NCBI GenBank assembly: GCA_035934015.1
Contig: DASYYH010000020.1
Span: forward strand, 124,001 to 188,000
DNA from: Candidatus Acidiferrales bacterium
Lineage (GTDB): Bacteria; Acidobacteriota; Terriglobia; Acidiferrales; UBA7541
Length of the DNA: 64,000 bases
Direction: 5' to 3'
This document shows, one piece after another, positions 1-7,970 of this stretch (position 1 is the first letter of the stretch; each line of letters opens with the position of its first letter). Both the position numbers and the translations under genes were made by a program. The notes beneath the pieces are model-generated. The model was not told where the DNA came from. It saw only the letters and a program-made list of their open reading frames with translations, and did not search any database.

Positions 1-109
1 TCCAGCAAGCTCCGGACCTTGCGACTGTGCGGCAGCGCGTCGTGCGACTGCGCGCTCGTTCTTAACGCTCTTCTTTTGAAATCGCGCAGTCTCTCACAGG
101 CGCGCTGCA

Positions 110-1186
110 TTAGGCGCCGAGCCACCGGCCGATGGGTTCCCAGTTTTCCACGTGGTCGCAAACAACCTTGATGACCCCCGTGATGGGGATTGCAAGCAGA
201 AGGCCCATTGCTCCCCACAACCATCCCCAGAAAAGAAGCGCAATGGTTACGGCAACTGCATTGAGGTGAACACGCCGGCCGATAAAGGCGGGCAGCAAGT
301 AATTTGCTGCCATAAGATGAAAGAACGCCAGCATCGCACAAATTCCGACGAATGGACCGACGGTGTGAAATTGCCTAATGCCGATGATGAGGGGCGGAAG
401 CCAGGACATCACCAGGCCGATGTAAGGAACCATGTTGGCCAAACTAGAAACAAGAGCAGTCAGGAATGGGAAATCGAGGCCGATGACCCAGAAAAAGACC
501 CAACTGGCGATCACGAGAATGAGCGCGACGAGCGCTGTGCCAACGACATAGCTGCGCAGCATGTTACTGACTTCGGAAAGCGCGAGTTTCACGCGCGTCC
601 GTTCCTTCAAGGGAAACAATTCCATGGTAGCGTGCCAGATTTTTCTTTTGGCAACGAGCATGAAAAATACGAGAAAAGGAATAAAGGTCGCGACGAAAAC
701 GACGGTATAAAGTGAGCCGGCGCGCGCCAAGAGAGCATCCTGGACGGGATGCGATTCAGTGACGGCGACAACGCCTTTGGGTTCGCGCGGCGCGGGAGCG
801 ATTTCGTTGACGCGAGATTCAATCAAATTAAGCCGCTTTTCGAACGTGCCTACGACGGACCTGAGCGGCGCCCGATATTCCGGCCAGTTTGTGCCGAACT
901 GGTCGAGGCTTCCGACCAGCAACGATCCCGCTGCAAACACGGCTGAAAATGCAAAAAGAAGAACAATCAAAGAACCGAACACACGCGGCAAGCGGAACAT
1001 TTCCAGCCAGACAACTATGGAATCGAGGAAGTAGGCCGCCAGAATTGCGACAAGAAGAGTGACGACCACGCTCGAAGCGAGATAGCAAAACGCGATCACG
1101 ATTCCCGCGGCAATGATGCGCGCACTCGTCGTCGCGGGACGCAGTGGCTTCTGCTCCGAATTGTTTCCGGCAATCGTTTCCGGCAT
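110..1186 (-). CDS. AI-2E family transporter / PerM-like permease
   Basis: A 358-residue polytopic membrane protein of the AI-2E/PerM family (PF01594). It has hydrophobic segments near the N-terminus (about residues 23-52 and 68-90), a polar stretch (about 95-150), then several more segments to the C-terminus. The conserved core is recognisable around 240-260, where a Pro-Tyr-Ile-Gly element follows a Ser-Leu-Ala-Asn-Met-Val run. Family members are proposed exporters or ion-coupled permeases; the substrate cannot be read from sequence, and the AI-2 label should not be taken literally. It starts at an ATG about 100 bp from the divergently transcribed cdaA, so the two genes probably share a promoter region. 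Confidence 0.85.
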   Translation of the reverse strand: MPETIAGNNSEQKPLRPATTSARIIAAGIVIAFCYLASSVVVTLLVAILAAYFLDSIVVWLEMFRLPRVFGSLIVLLFAFSAVFAAGSLLVGSLDQFGTNWPEYRAPLRSVVGTFEKRLNLIESRVNEIAPAPREPKGVVAVTESHPVQDALLARAGSLYTVVFVATFIPFLVFFMLVAKRKIWHATMELFPLKERTRVKLALSEVSNMLRSYVVGTALVALILVIASWVFFWVIGLDFPFLTALVSSLANMVPYIGLVMSWLPPLIIGIRQFHTVGPFVGICAMLAFFHLMAANYLLPAFIGRRVHLNAVAVTIALLFWGWLWGAMGLLLAIPITGVIKVVCDHVENWEPIGRWLGA

Positions 1187-1289
1187 TTACCCGACGATAC
1201 CACAGCCGCAGGGCAAGCGAACAATGGCCAGGCCCCTGCGACGTGGCCAACCTTGCCTGGCAAGCGCCAGGTGGGCTAACTTACATGCC

Positions 1290-2117
1290 GTGGCTATTGC
1301 TCTTGCATTTCCGCTGCGCGCAATTTCCCAGCTTCACCTGCGCGCGGCCATCGACATCATCGTCATCGCGATTATCATTTACTACATCCTGAACCTGCTC
1401 AAAGGCACGCGCGCAGTGCAAATGGCCGTCGCGATTATGCTGCTGGTGGCGTTTTATTATGGGGCGCAGTGGGCGCGGCTGGGAATGATCGAGTGGTTGC
1501 TGACGACGCTGCTGCCCTATTTCGTTATCGCACTGATCATTCTGTTTCAGCCGGAAATTCGGCGCGCACTTTCGAGGCTGGGACGCACGCCGCTGTGGCG
1601 AGCCTTCGGCCCCTATTTTTCGCAGGGCGGAGACGACGACCTGGTGCTGGCCGCGAACTATTTTTCTCAAAACCGCATTGGTGCGCTGATCGTGCTGGAA
1701 CAGGCGATTGGACTGCGAACGTATGTGGAAAGCGGGATTCCGCTGGACGCGGTCTTAAGTTACGACCTGCTGCTGGCGATTTTCCGGCCGGGCGGCCCGC
1801 TGCACGACGGAGCCGTGATCGTTTGCGGAGGACGCCTGGCCGCAGCAGCGTGTTTTTTGCCGCTTTCGCTGAATCCAACGATTTCGAACCAGCTCGGCAC
1901 GCGCCATCGCGCGGCGATTGGCATCTGCGAAGAGAGCGACGCCGTCGTGCTGATTGTTTCGGAGGAAACCGGTTCGATCGGGCTGGCCACGGGCGGTACA
2001 ATCGAGATGGATTTGACGGCGGAACGCCTGAGCGAAAGACTGGGCCAACTGACGAAGCGTTCGCGCCGCTTGCCGGTGCTGCCCGCGGCGGCGGAGCGCG
2101 CCACGGCGAGGAAATGA
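1290..2117 (+). CDS. cdaA: Diadenylate cyclase CdaA
   Basis: Makes cyclic di-AMP from two ATP at the inner membrane. The N-terminus carries three hydrophobic segments (about residues 13-80), followed by a DisA_N cyclase domain. That domain holds the Asp-Gly-Ala motif (within GGPLHDGAVIV) and the GTRHRAA motif, both diagnostic of diadenylate cyclases. The length (275 aa) matches CdaA. The open frame extends upstream into the divergent permease gene without an ATG. I chose the in-frame GTG at 1290 because the first membrane helix begins soon after it, but the start remains uncertain. The stop codon overlaps the ATG of the next gene (ATGA), so translation is probably coupled. The cdaA-cdaR-glmM order is a known conserved operon. 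Confidence 0.9.
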   Translation: MAIALAFPLRAISQLHLRAAIDIIVIAIIIYYILNLLKGTRAVQMAVAIMLLVAFYYGAQWARLGMIEWLLTTLLPYFVIALIILFQPEIRRALSRLGRTPLWRAFGPYFSQGGDDDLVLAANYFSQNRIGALIVLEQAIGLRTYVESGIPLDAVLSYDLLLAIFRPGGPLHDGAVIVCGGRLAAAACFLPLSLNPTISNQLGTRHRAAIGICEESDAVVLIVSEETGSIGLATGGTIEMDLTAERLSERLGQLTKRSRRLPVLPAAAERATARK

Positions 2118-2515
2118 ATATGCGCTGGTTCCGCAAATGGGTGTTGCACAATTGGAGCTTGAAACTCATGGCGCTACTGATTTCGTTTCTACTCTGGGCG
2201 ACCTATAGCGCGGAGCCCGTGGCAGAAATTGGGTTCGCGGTGCCGATTGAATTCGTGAATGTGCCCTCGCGGATGGAAATTGCCAACGACGTGCCGACCG
2301 TGGTGCATGTTCGCGTGAGGGGACGTTCGGCACTGCTCCGGCGGCTGATCCCGCCGGACCTGGGAGTCGTCCTCGATCTTTCCGGAAGAACGGCGGGAAG
2401 CGGAATGGTGGAGCTTGACCCGCAGGAGGTCGATGCACCTTATGGTGTGCAAATCGTGCGCATCGATCCGCAGGAGCTTCGTATCCATTTGGTGCCGCGC
2501 GAAAATTCTCCGTGA
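2114..2515 (+). CDS. cdaR: YbbR-domain protein (CdaR-like)
   Basis: A 133-residue protein with one N-terminal membrane helix (about residues 10-28) and a single YbbR-like domain outside the membrane. By analogy with Firmicutes CdaR it would bind and tune the cyclase CdaA. It has only one YbbR repeat, whereas the Bacillus homologue has several, so this is a minimal version. The ATG overlaps the cdaA stop by 4 bp and glmM follows 65 bp downstream. The function is inferred from domain and operon position. Confidence 0.8.
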   Translation: MNMRWFRKWVLHNWSLKLMALLISFLLWATYSAEPVAEIGFAVPIEFVNVPSRMEIANDVPTVVHVRVRGRSALLRRLIPPDLGVVLDLSGRTAGSGMVELDPQEVDAPYGVQIVRIDPQELRIHLVPRENSP

Positions 2516-2580
2516 ACAATTCTTCGCATTTCCTGTGCTAGACTGTGAGACCCAGCGAACCTCAGAATTTTTTCGGACTC

Positions 2581-3945
2581 ATGCCCAAAGAGCTCTTCGG
2601 CACAGACGGCATTCGCGGAATCCCCGGCAAGTATCCACTCGATGATGCGACGCTCTTTCGCGCCGGCGTGGCGCTGGGGGAGTATCTGGCAAGCCATCGC
2701 GACGCGGGCCGGCCGCTGCGCGTGCTGATCGGCATGGATACGCGAGAATCGGGTCCGGGAATGGCCGCGCGCATTGCACAAGGGCTGCGCGCCGGAGGAG
2801 CCGAGCCAGTCTCCGCGGGAATTTTGACCACGCCGGGCATCGCGTATCTTGTCCGCACGGAAGATTTTTCGGCGGGAGTGGTCATCTCCGCTTCGCACAA
2901 TCCCTATCACGACAATGGTGTGAAGCTGATTTCGGCGCGGGGAATGAAATTCCCGGACGAATCTGAAGCGCAGATCGAAGCGCGCATCCTCGCGGCACAG
3001 GAAAGCAAATGCCCTGTGCCGGAAACCAAATTCGAGAAAATTTCTACGGAAGCGACCCTTCATGAGGATTATCTCGCGGCGCTGCGGACAAAGCTTTTCG
3101 GAAAAAAGGGTCTTCGCGGGATGAAAATCGTGCTGGATTGTGCGAATGGAGCAGCAAGCGCGCTGGCACCGGATCTTTTCCGCTCGCTCGGCGCCGAGGT
3201 CACGGCCATTCATAACCATCCGGATGGCCGAAACATCAATGCGGACTGCGGGTCCTTGCACCCAAAGAAGATGCAGGAAAAAACAATCGCGATGGGAGCG
3301 GATCTGGGCGTGGCGTTCGATGGCGATGCGGATCGCGCGGTATTTTCCACGGCGAGCGGGCAATACGTGGACGGAGATGGTGTCCTTTTTGCGTGTGCGC
3401 GGTACATGAGAAAGACCGCGGCGCTGAAAGGAGATGCCATCGTGGGCACATCGATGGCCAATCTGGGCCTGGAGCGAGCGCTGGAGCGCGAAGGTTTGCG
3501 GCTGGTGCGCGTGCCCGTGGGTGATCGGTACGTCCTGGAAGAAATGATTCGCAGTGGCGCGAATCTCGGCGGCGAACAATCCGGACACATCATTTTTCTT
3601 GACGATTCGAGCGCGGGCGACGGCATGCTGACGGCAGTCAAAATGGCGTCGCTTGTCTCCATCGAGGGAAAGCTGGATCAACTCGTCTGCGATTTGAAGA
3701 TTTTCCCGCAGAAAATCGTGAACGTGCGAGTCGGCTCGAAGCCGCCGCTCGACTCACTTCCTGGCGTTTCGCGAGCCATCGCCGAGGCAGCGAAGGCGCT
3801 GGGCCACTCGGGGCGCGTCGTGGTGCGATATTCCGGCACGGAACCTCTGGCGCGCGTGATGATTGAAGCGGAGAGCGCGCATGACGTGGAGCGTTATTCC
3901 AATTCGATCGCTTCCGCGATCAAGTCCGCGATCGGCGCGAACTGA
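2581..3945 (+). CDS. glmM: Phosphoglucosamine mutase
   Basis: Converts glucosamine-6-phosphate to glucosamine-1-phosphate for UDP-GlcNAc, and so for peptidoglycan and LPS. The 454 residues show the full phosphohexomutase set: FGTDGIRG at the N-terminus, the phosphoserine loop SASHNP (Ser about 105), the metal loop DGDADR, the sugar-binding loop GGEQSGH and the phosphate-binding RYSGTEP near the C-terminus. I used the ATG at 2581, because the GlmM family begins only a few residues before FGTDG; an in-frame GTG at 2545 would add a non-homologous extension. It is the last gene of the cdaA-cdaR-glmM operon. GlmM is known to bind and restrain CdaA in some bacteria. Confidence 0.95.
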   Translation: MPKELFGTDGIRGIPGKYPLDDATLFRAGVALGEYLASHRDAGRPLRVLIGMDTRESGPGMAARIAQGLRAGGAEPVSAGILTTPGIAYLVRTEDFSAGVVISASHNPYHDNGVKLISARGMKFPDESEAQIEARILAAQESKCPVPETKFEKISTEATLHEDYLAALRTKLFGKKGLRGMKIVLDCANGAASALAPDLFRSLGAEVTAIHNHPDGRNINADCGSLHPKKMQEKTIAMGADLGVAFDGDADRAVFSTASGQYVDGDGVLFACARYMRKTAALKGDAIVGTSMANLGLERALEREGLRLVRVPVGDRYVLEEMIRSGANLGGEQSGHIIFLDDSSAGDGMLTAVKMASLVSIEGKLDQLVCDLKIFPQKIVNVRVGSKPPLDSLPGVSRAIAEAAKALGHSGRVVVRYSGTEPLARVMIEAESAHDVERYSNSIASAIKSAIGAN

Positions 3946-4008
3946 CCACAGCATTTGGATTTTGGCATGCGCGCGGCGCGAGCGAATGGCAACGCTGACG
4001 AGATCACC

Positions 4009-4515
4009 TCAGCCTTCGAGGGGCCAAGTGGATGGCTCGCATTCCTCGCAGGCGACTTCGATCTGTTCGAGAGCCTTCAAAATCGCGGGAATGCCGGGCG
4101 GTTCGGTGTTTTTACCGAAGATCCATTTGGCGTAAAGCTCGCCGTAACGATCCGCCACAAAAACCGCTTGGCGTGGCAGTCCGTCAGGATCCATCGCTTC
4201 AGCGCCCAAGTAGCGGACGATTGAGCGGCCGGTGGAGTCAATTCCGGCAATGATCTCCGGAGGCAGCGCTGCGGGCAAATTCGCAGAGGGAGCCTTGGAG
4301 AATACGATCAGGCCAATGGCGTCCTTGCTCTTCCAATCAGTGGCGTGAGCGACGACGTCGTGAACGAACTTCCAGGAGCTGGGCGACTCGGCGTGGAGAA
4401 AGGCGATGACGCGATTGCGCTTTTGTTTGAAATCCCAAGACGAGATGCTGCGACCGTCGAAGGTACGGAGGGTCAAAGCCGGAATCTGATGACGAAGATC
4501 GATAGAGTTTTGCAT
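4009..4515 (-). CDS. Redoxin-like protein lacking the peroxidatic cysteine
   Basis: A 168-residue protein with a thioredoxin/AhpC-TSA-like start: a Pro-Ala-Leu-Thr-Leu strand, then a Phe-Asp-Gly-Arg turn and a hydrophobic strand ending in AFLHAES. Where peroxiredoxins carry their catalytic Cys there is none. The only cysteines are a C-terminal Cys-Glu-Glu-Cys pair close to a Trp-Pro. Start ATG at 4515 has an AGGAT-like ribosome site. It converges with glmM. It could be a redox protein using the C-terminal pair or a non-catalytic thioredoxin fold; I cannot decide from sequence. Confidence 0.6.
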   Translation of the reverse strand: MQNSIDLRHQIPALTLRTFDGRSISSWDFKQKRNRVIAFLHAESPSSWKFVHDVVAHATDWKSKDAIGLIVFSKAPSANLPAALPPEIIAGIDSTGRSIVRYLGAEAMDPDGLPRQAVFVADRYGELYAKWIFGKNTEPPGIPAILKALEQIEVACEECEPSTWPLEG

Positions 4516-4570
4516 AAATTATCCTAGGCAACATCTAAAGCTTACCATCCTCGGCCACTCGCTGAATTTG

Positions 4571-4608
4571 AGAAAGAAAAGCCGGTGTCCTCGAAGGAAC
4601 ACCGGCTT
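4571..4608 (-). terminator. Rho-independent terminator after nrdJ
   Basis: A perfect 10-bp inverted repeat (AAGCCGGTGT at 4579-4588, ACACCGGCTT at 4599-4608) with a 10-nt loop. It lies 40 bp past the nrdJ stop and is followed on the minus strand by a T-rich run (TTTTCTTTCT). It separates nrdJ from the redoxin gene. Confidence 0.8.
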
Positions 4609-4649
4609 GGATTAGGTATCGAAACGAACTGGTTGCCTGGGCCCAGGGC

Positions 4650-7466
4650 TCAGCTGCAGCCGGAAGTGCTGCCGCAATTCTCGCATTTGTAGCAGCTTCC
4701 GTTGGGAGTCATGAGCATGCCGCACTCAGAGCAGGAAGGGGCGTCGTCAATGGCCGCACGCGGGCGAGACTTATCCGCTTCAACCGGCTTTGCGACGACC
4801 ACGGGCACCTCTGGAACAGCCGCCTTCGGCGCGGGTGCATCTTCGGGCTCATCCGTCTGGACCAGATAGTCGCTGGAGATGAACTTTCCGCCGAGCCAGC
4901 GACCGATGTAGTCGATGATCGACTTCGCATAAGGAATCTGGCGATTGCCGGTGAAGCCGGAGGGTTCGAAGCGCGCGTTGACGAATTTATCGATCAGCGC
5001 CCGCAGCGGCACGCCGTATTGCAGCGCGATGGAAACAGAGAGCGCGAAGCCGTCCATGATGCCGGAGAGCGTCGAACCTTCCTTGGCCATCTTGATGAAG
5101 ATCTCGCCGGGGGTTCCGTCGTCGTACATGCCGACGGTCAAGTAGCCCTCGTGGCCGCCGACGTTGAATTTGTGCGTGATGGAACGGCGCTCGTTCGGGA
5201 GCTTTTTGCGGCCTGCGCGGAAGAGCTCCTGCTGCGCAGGAATGGCGACCTCTTCCTTTTCCTTTGCCGGCGCTCCGGGCGCGGCAGCAACCGCCGCAGG
5301 CGCTTCGGTCTTCTTGCCGCCAGAGGCGGAAAGCGGCTGTGAGCGCTTGGAATTGTCACGGTAGATCGCGACAGCCTTTAATCCGAACTTCCACGATTCG
5401 ATGTAGGCCTGCATCACGTCTTCCACCGTGGATTCTTCGGGCATGTTGATCGTCTTCGAGATCGCACCGGAGAGGAACGGCTGCGCAGCAGCCATCATTT
5501 TCAAATGGCCGCGCCAGGCGATGGAACGTCCGCCGCCCGCGGGAGCAAGCGAGCAATCGAACACAGGCAAATGCTCGAGCTTGAGCGCCGGCGCGCCTTC
5601 GATCGTGCCGTGATGATCGATCCAATCGACGATGAGCGACGTTTCCACGTCGGAATACCCGAGGCGCATGAGCGCCATGGGCACAGTGTTGTTGACGATC
5701 TTGATCACGCCGCCGCCGACGAGGCGCTTGTGCTTCACGAGCGCGAGGTCCGGCTCGATGCCTGTGGTATCGCAATCCATCATGAAACCGATGGTGCCTG
5801 TGGGAGCAAGAACGGAAACCTGCGAATTGCGGTAGCCGAACTTTTCGCCATGCTCGACGGCGTCGTTCCAGGATTCGCGAGCCGCGCGCAGCAACTGCGG
5901 CTGCACGTTTTCTTCCTTGATCGGGCGCAGAGAATCGCGGTGCATGCGCATCACGCCGAGCATGGGTTCGCGGTTCTTCGCGTATCCAGAGAACGCACCA
6001 AGGCGCTCGGCGACGCGCGAAGATTGCGCATAAGCCTCGCCGGTCATGAGAGCCGTCACGGCGCCGCACATATCGCGGCCCTCATCGGAGTCGTAAGGAA
6101 TGCCGAGCGAAAGCAGCAGCGCGCCGAGATTCGCGTAGCCAAGGCCAAGCGGCCGGAAATCATGGGAGTTCTGCGCGATTTTTGGCGTCGGATAGCTGGC
6201 GTTGTCGACCAGAATTTCCTGAGCCGTGATGGTTACGTCCACCGCATGACGAAAACCTTCGACATCGAATTGGCCGTTCGGTCCGAGGAATTTCAATAGG
6301 TTGAGCGAGGCGAGATTGCACGCCGTGTCGTCGAGGAACATGTACTCGGAGCAGGGATTCGAAGCATTGATGCGATCCGTCGTTTTGCACGTGTGCCAGC
6401 GATTCACGGTGGTATCGTATTGCATTCCGGGATCGCCGCAATGCCACGCGGAATCAGCCATGCGCTGGAGCAAATCGCGGGCGCGGAATTTTTCCACGGG
6501 CTTGCCATCGGTGACGTTGCGCGTCCACCAGTCACGATCTTCCTCGACGGCCTGCATGAACTCGTCAGTGACGCGCACGGAATGATTGGCGTTCTGGAAA
6601 AAGATCGAACTGTAGGCTTCACCGTCAATCGCGGGATCGTAGCCTTGCTCGATGAGCACCTGCGCCTTGCGCTCCTCTTTCATCTTGCAGTCGATGAATT
6701 CGGTGACGTCCGGATGGTCAACATTGAGGATGACCATCTTCGCGGCGCGGCGCGTCTTGCCGCCGCTCTTGATTACGCCAGCGAAGGCGTCGAAGCCTTT
6801 CATGAAGCTCACGGGGCCGGACGCGATCCCGCCGCCAGAAAGAGTTTCCTTGCTGCCGCGGAGAGTCGAGAAATTTGTGCCCGTGCCCGAGCCCCATTTG
6901 AAGAGCATGCCCTCCGTCTTGGCCAGGTTCATGATGGAATCCATGCTGTCCTGCACCGAATTGATGAAGCATGCGGAACACTGCGGCTTGGCTTGCACGC
7001 CGACGTTGAACCACACGGGCGAATTGAAGGCCATTTTCTGCTCGACGAGCAGGCTGGTCAGCTCGTCGCGAAATGCGGCCTGCGAATCGGCGGAGGCAAA
7101 ATAACCACCCTGCTCGCCCCAGTGGACAATTGTGTCCACGACGCGGGCGATGAGCTGCCGCACGGAGCCTTCACGCTCTGGTGTGTTGGGCTTGCCGTGA
7201 AAATATTTCGACGCGACGATGTTGGTGGCCGTTTGCGACCACGACTTGGGAACTTCGATATTCTCCTGGCGGAAGATGACCTGGCCCTTCTCGTTGCCGA
7301 TTTGGGCTGTGCGACGCTCCCATTCGACGGCGTCGAACGGCGCCACCCTTCCATCCGTGAAGTAGCGATGGAATTCGAGGCCGCCGGAAACTGCCTTGCG
7401 CTCGCGCTGTTCCGTTTCCATTTTTGCCGCCGAAAAACCCGTCAAAGCCGCTCTTGCTTCCGCCAT
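4650..7466 (-). CDS. nrdJ: Vitamin B12-dependent (class II) ribonucleotide reductase
   Basis: Reduces ribonucleotides to deoxyribonucleotides using adenosylcobalamin, independently of oxygen. It shows the N-terminal block around FNSPVWFNVG and QCSACFINS, the active-site NPCSEYMFLD with ACNLASLNL, and the PTGTIGFMMD loop. A TSCPD-type C-terminal domain follows, ending in a Cys-rich zinc ribbon (CSECG, CYKCENCG, final CS). I chose the ATG at 7466 (938 aa) because a GGAGG ribosome site sits 8 nt upstream and family similarity begins just inside it; the reading frame itself runs open to 7826. A promoter and about 300 nt of leader precede it. Confidence 0.95.
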   Translation of the reverse strand: MAEARAALTGFSAAKMETEQRERKAVSGGLEFHRYFTDGRVAPFDAVEWERRTAQIGNEKGQVIFRQENIEVPKSWSQTATNIVASKYFHGKPNTPEREGSVRQLIARVVDTIVHWGEQGGYFASADSQAAFRDELTSLLVEQKMAFNSPVWFNVGVQAKPQCSACFINSVQDSMDSIMNLAKTEGMLFKWGSGTGTNFSTLRGSKETLSGGGIASGPVSFMKGFDAFAGVIKSGGKTRRAAKMVILNVDHPDVTEFIDCKMKEERKAQVLIEQGYDPAIDGEAYSSIFFQNANHSVRVTDEFMQAVEEDRDWWTRNVTDGKPVEKFRARDLLQRMADSAWHCGDPGMQYDTTVNRWHTCKTTDRINASNPCSEYMFLDDTACNLASLNLLKFLGPNGQFDVEGFRHAVDVTITAQEILVDNASYPTPKIAQNSHDFRPLGLGYANLGALLLSLGIPYDSDEGRDMCGAVTALMTGEAYAQSSRVAERLGAFSGYAKNREPMLGVMRMHRDSLRPIKEENVQPQLLRAARESWNDAVEHGEKFGYRNSQVSVLAPTGTIGFMMDCDTTGIEPDLALVKHKRLVGGGVIKIVNNTVPMALMRLGYSDVETSLIVDWIDHHGTIEGAPALKLEHLPVFDCSLAPAGGGRSIAWRGHLKMMAAAQPFLSGAISKTINMPEESTVEDVMQAYIESWKFGLKAVAIYRDNSKRSQPLSASGGKKTEAPAAVAAAPGAPAKEKEEVAIPAQQELFRAGRKKLPNERRSITHKFNVGGHEGYLTVGMYDDGTPGEIFIKMAKEGSTLSGIMDGFALSVSIALQYGVPLRALIDKFVNARFEPSGFTGNRQIPYAKSIIDYIGRWLGGKFISSDYLVQTDEPEDAPAPKAAVPEVPVVVAKPVEADKSRPRAAIDDAPSCSECGMLMTPNGSCYKCENCGSTSGCS

Positions 7467-7970
7467 ATTCTCCGCCTCCGCGCAGGCAGTGTTGCCGCTG
7501 ATGTTTTTGCCGGGTCGAGAAAGGCGGTCACTCTGATTCATTATACCGCACTCCATGCACCCGGCGTTTGTTGCGCCAGCAATTCCACTAGCGCCGTGAA
7601 ACTCGTCCAGAAAGAAAAGGGAAAGCTCCGCCCGCATGGTTCTACACGGCGATTGCGTTCGGGCGACTTGCCCTCTATGTCGTCGGTGATGAACCTGGGT
7701 AAGGCGCCGCAGATTTTTTTTCGGTTGCGATGATCTGCGGGCCGTACCGCTATTCCCCGAATCTGGGAGCGCAGTATTACCGGGTTGTGGAAAACGTGTC
7801 AAGGGAAAACCGCAACGACACCACAAAAAATTGTGGTTTGGGTGTCGAAGTTGTCTATAGGTGGTGGTTGCGGCGCGAACCTTCTGGCCACTAGCGTGCG
7901 CAAAGTTTCTGCGAGACGCCCAAGTGTCTCCTGCCGAACCGAACGGCTGCCTCGTTTGGCTTCGCGGAAA
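7467..7970 (-). promoter_or_regulatory. nrdJ promoter and long leader
   Basis: A 504-bp gap without a credible gene. On the minus strand TTGACA (7797-7802) and TAATAC (7774-7779) are separated by exactly 17 bp, giving a predicted start near 7767 and a roughly 300-nt leader. The leader contains an 8-bp stem (CCGCAGAT at 7707-7714 with ATCTGCGG at 7733-7740). A second TATAAT-like hexamer lies near 7539-7544, close to the start codon. I found no B12-box typical of cobalamin riboswitches. Confidence 0.6.
7816..7847. other. Nested inverted repeat upstream of the nrdJ promoter
   Basis: An outer 7-bp pair (CGACACC at 7816-7822, GGTGTCG at 7841-7847) encloses a 16-bp palindrome, CCACAA-AAAA-TTGTGG (7821-7836). 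It sits about 20 bp upstream of the nrdJ -35 box and after the end of the preceding permease gene. It could be an operator (NrdR-box-like architecture) or the permease operon terminator. Confidence 0.4.

Noticed and set aside
1-109. Possible gene at the left edge
   Set aside because: Only about 110 bp are visible beyond the permease stop, with no start codon or recognisable product.
2440-3681. Long open frame antisense to glmM
   Set aside because: GC-rich coding sequence commonly leaves open antisense frames; it overlaps a confident gene and resembles no known protein.
6393-7733. 446-residue open frame antisense to nrdJ
   Set aside because: Lies wholly opposite a well-defined enzyme gene and shows no domain or ribosome site.
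7467-7770. Cobalamin riboswitch upstream of nrdJ
   Set aside because: Sought because nrdJ needs B12, but the B12 box and its surrounding conserved blocks were not found on the minus strand.
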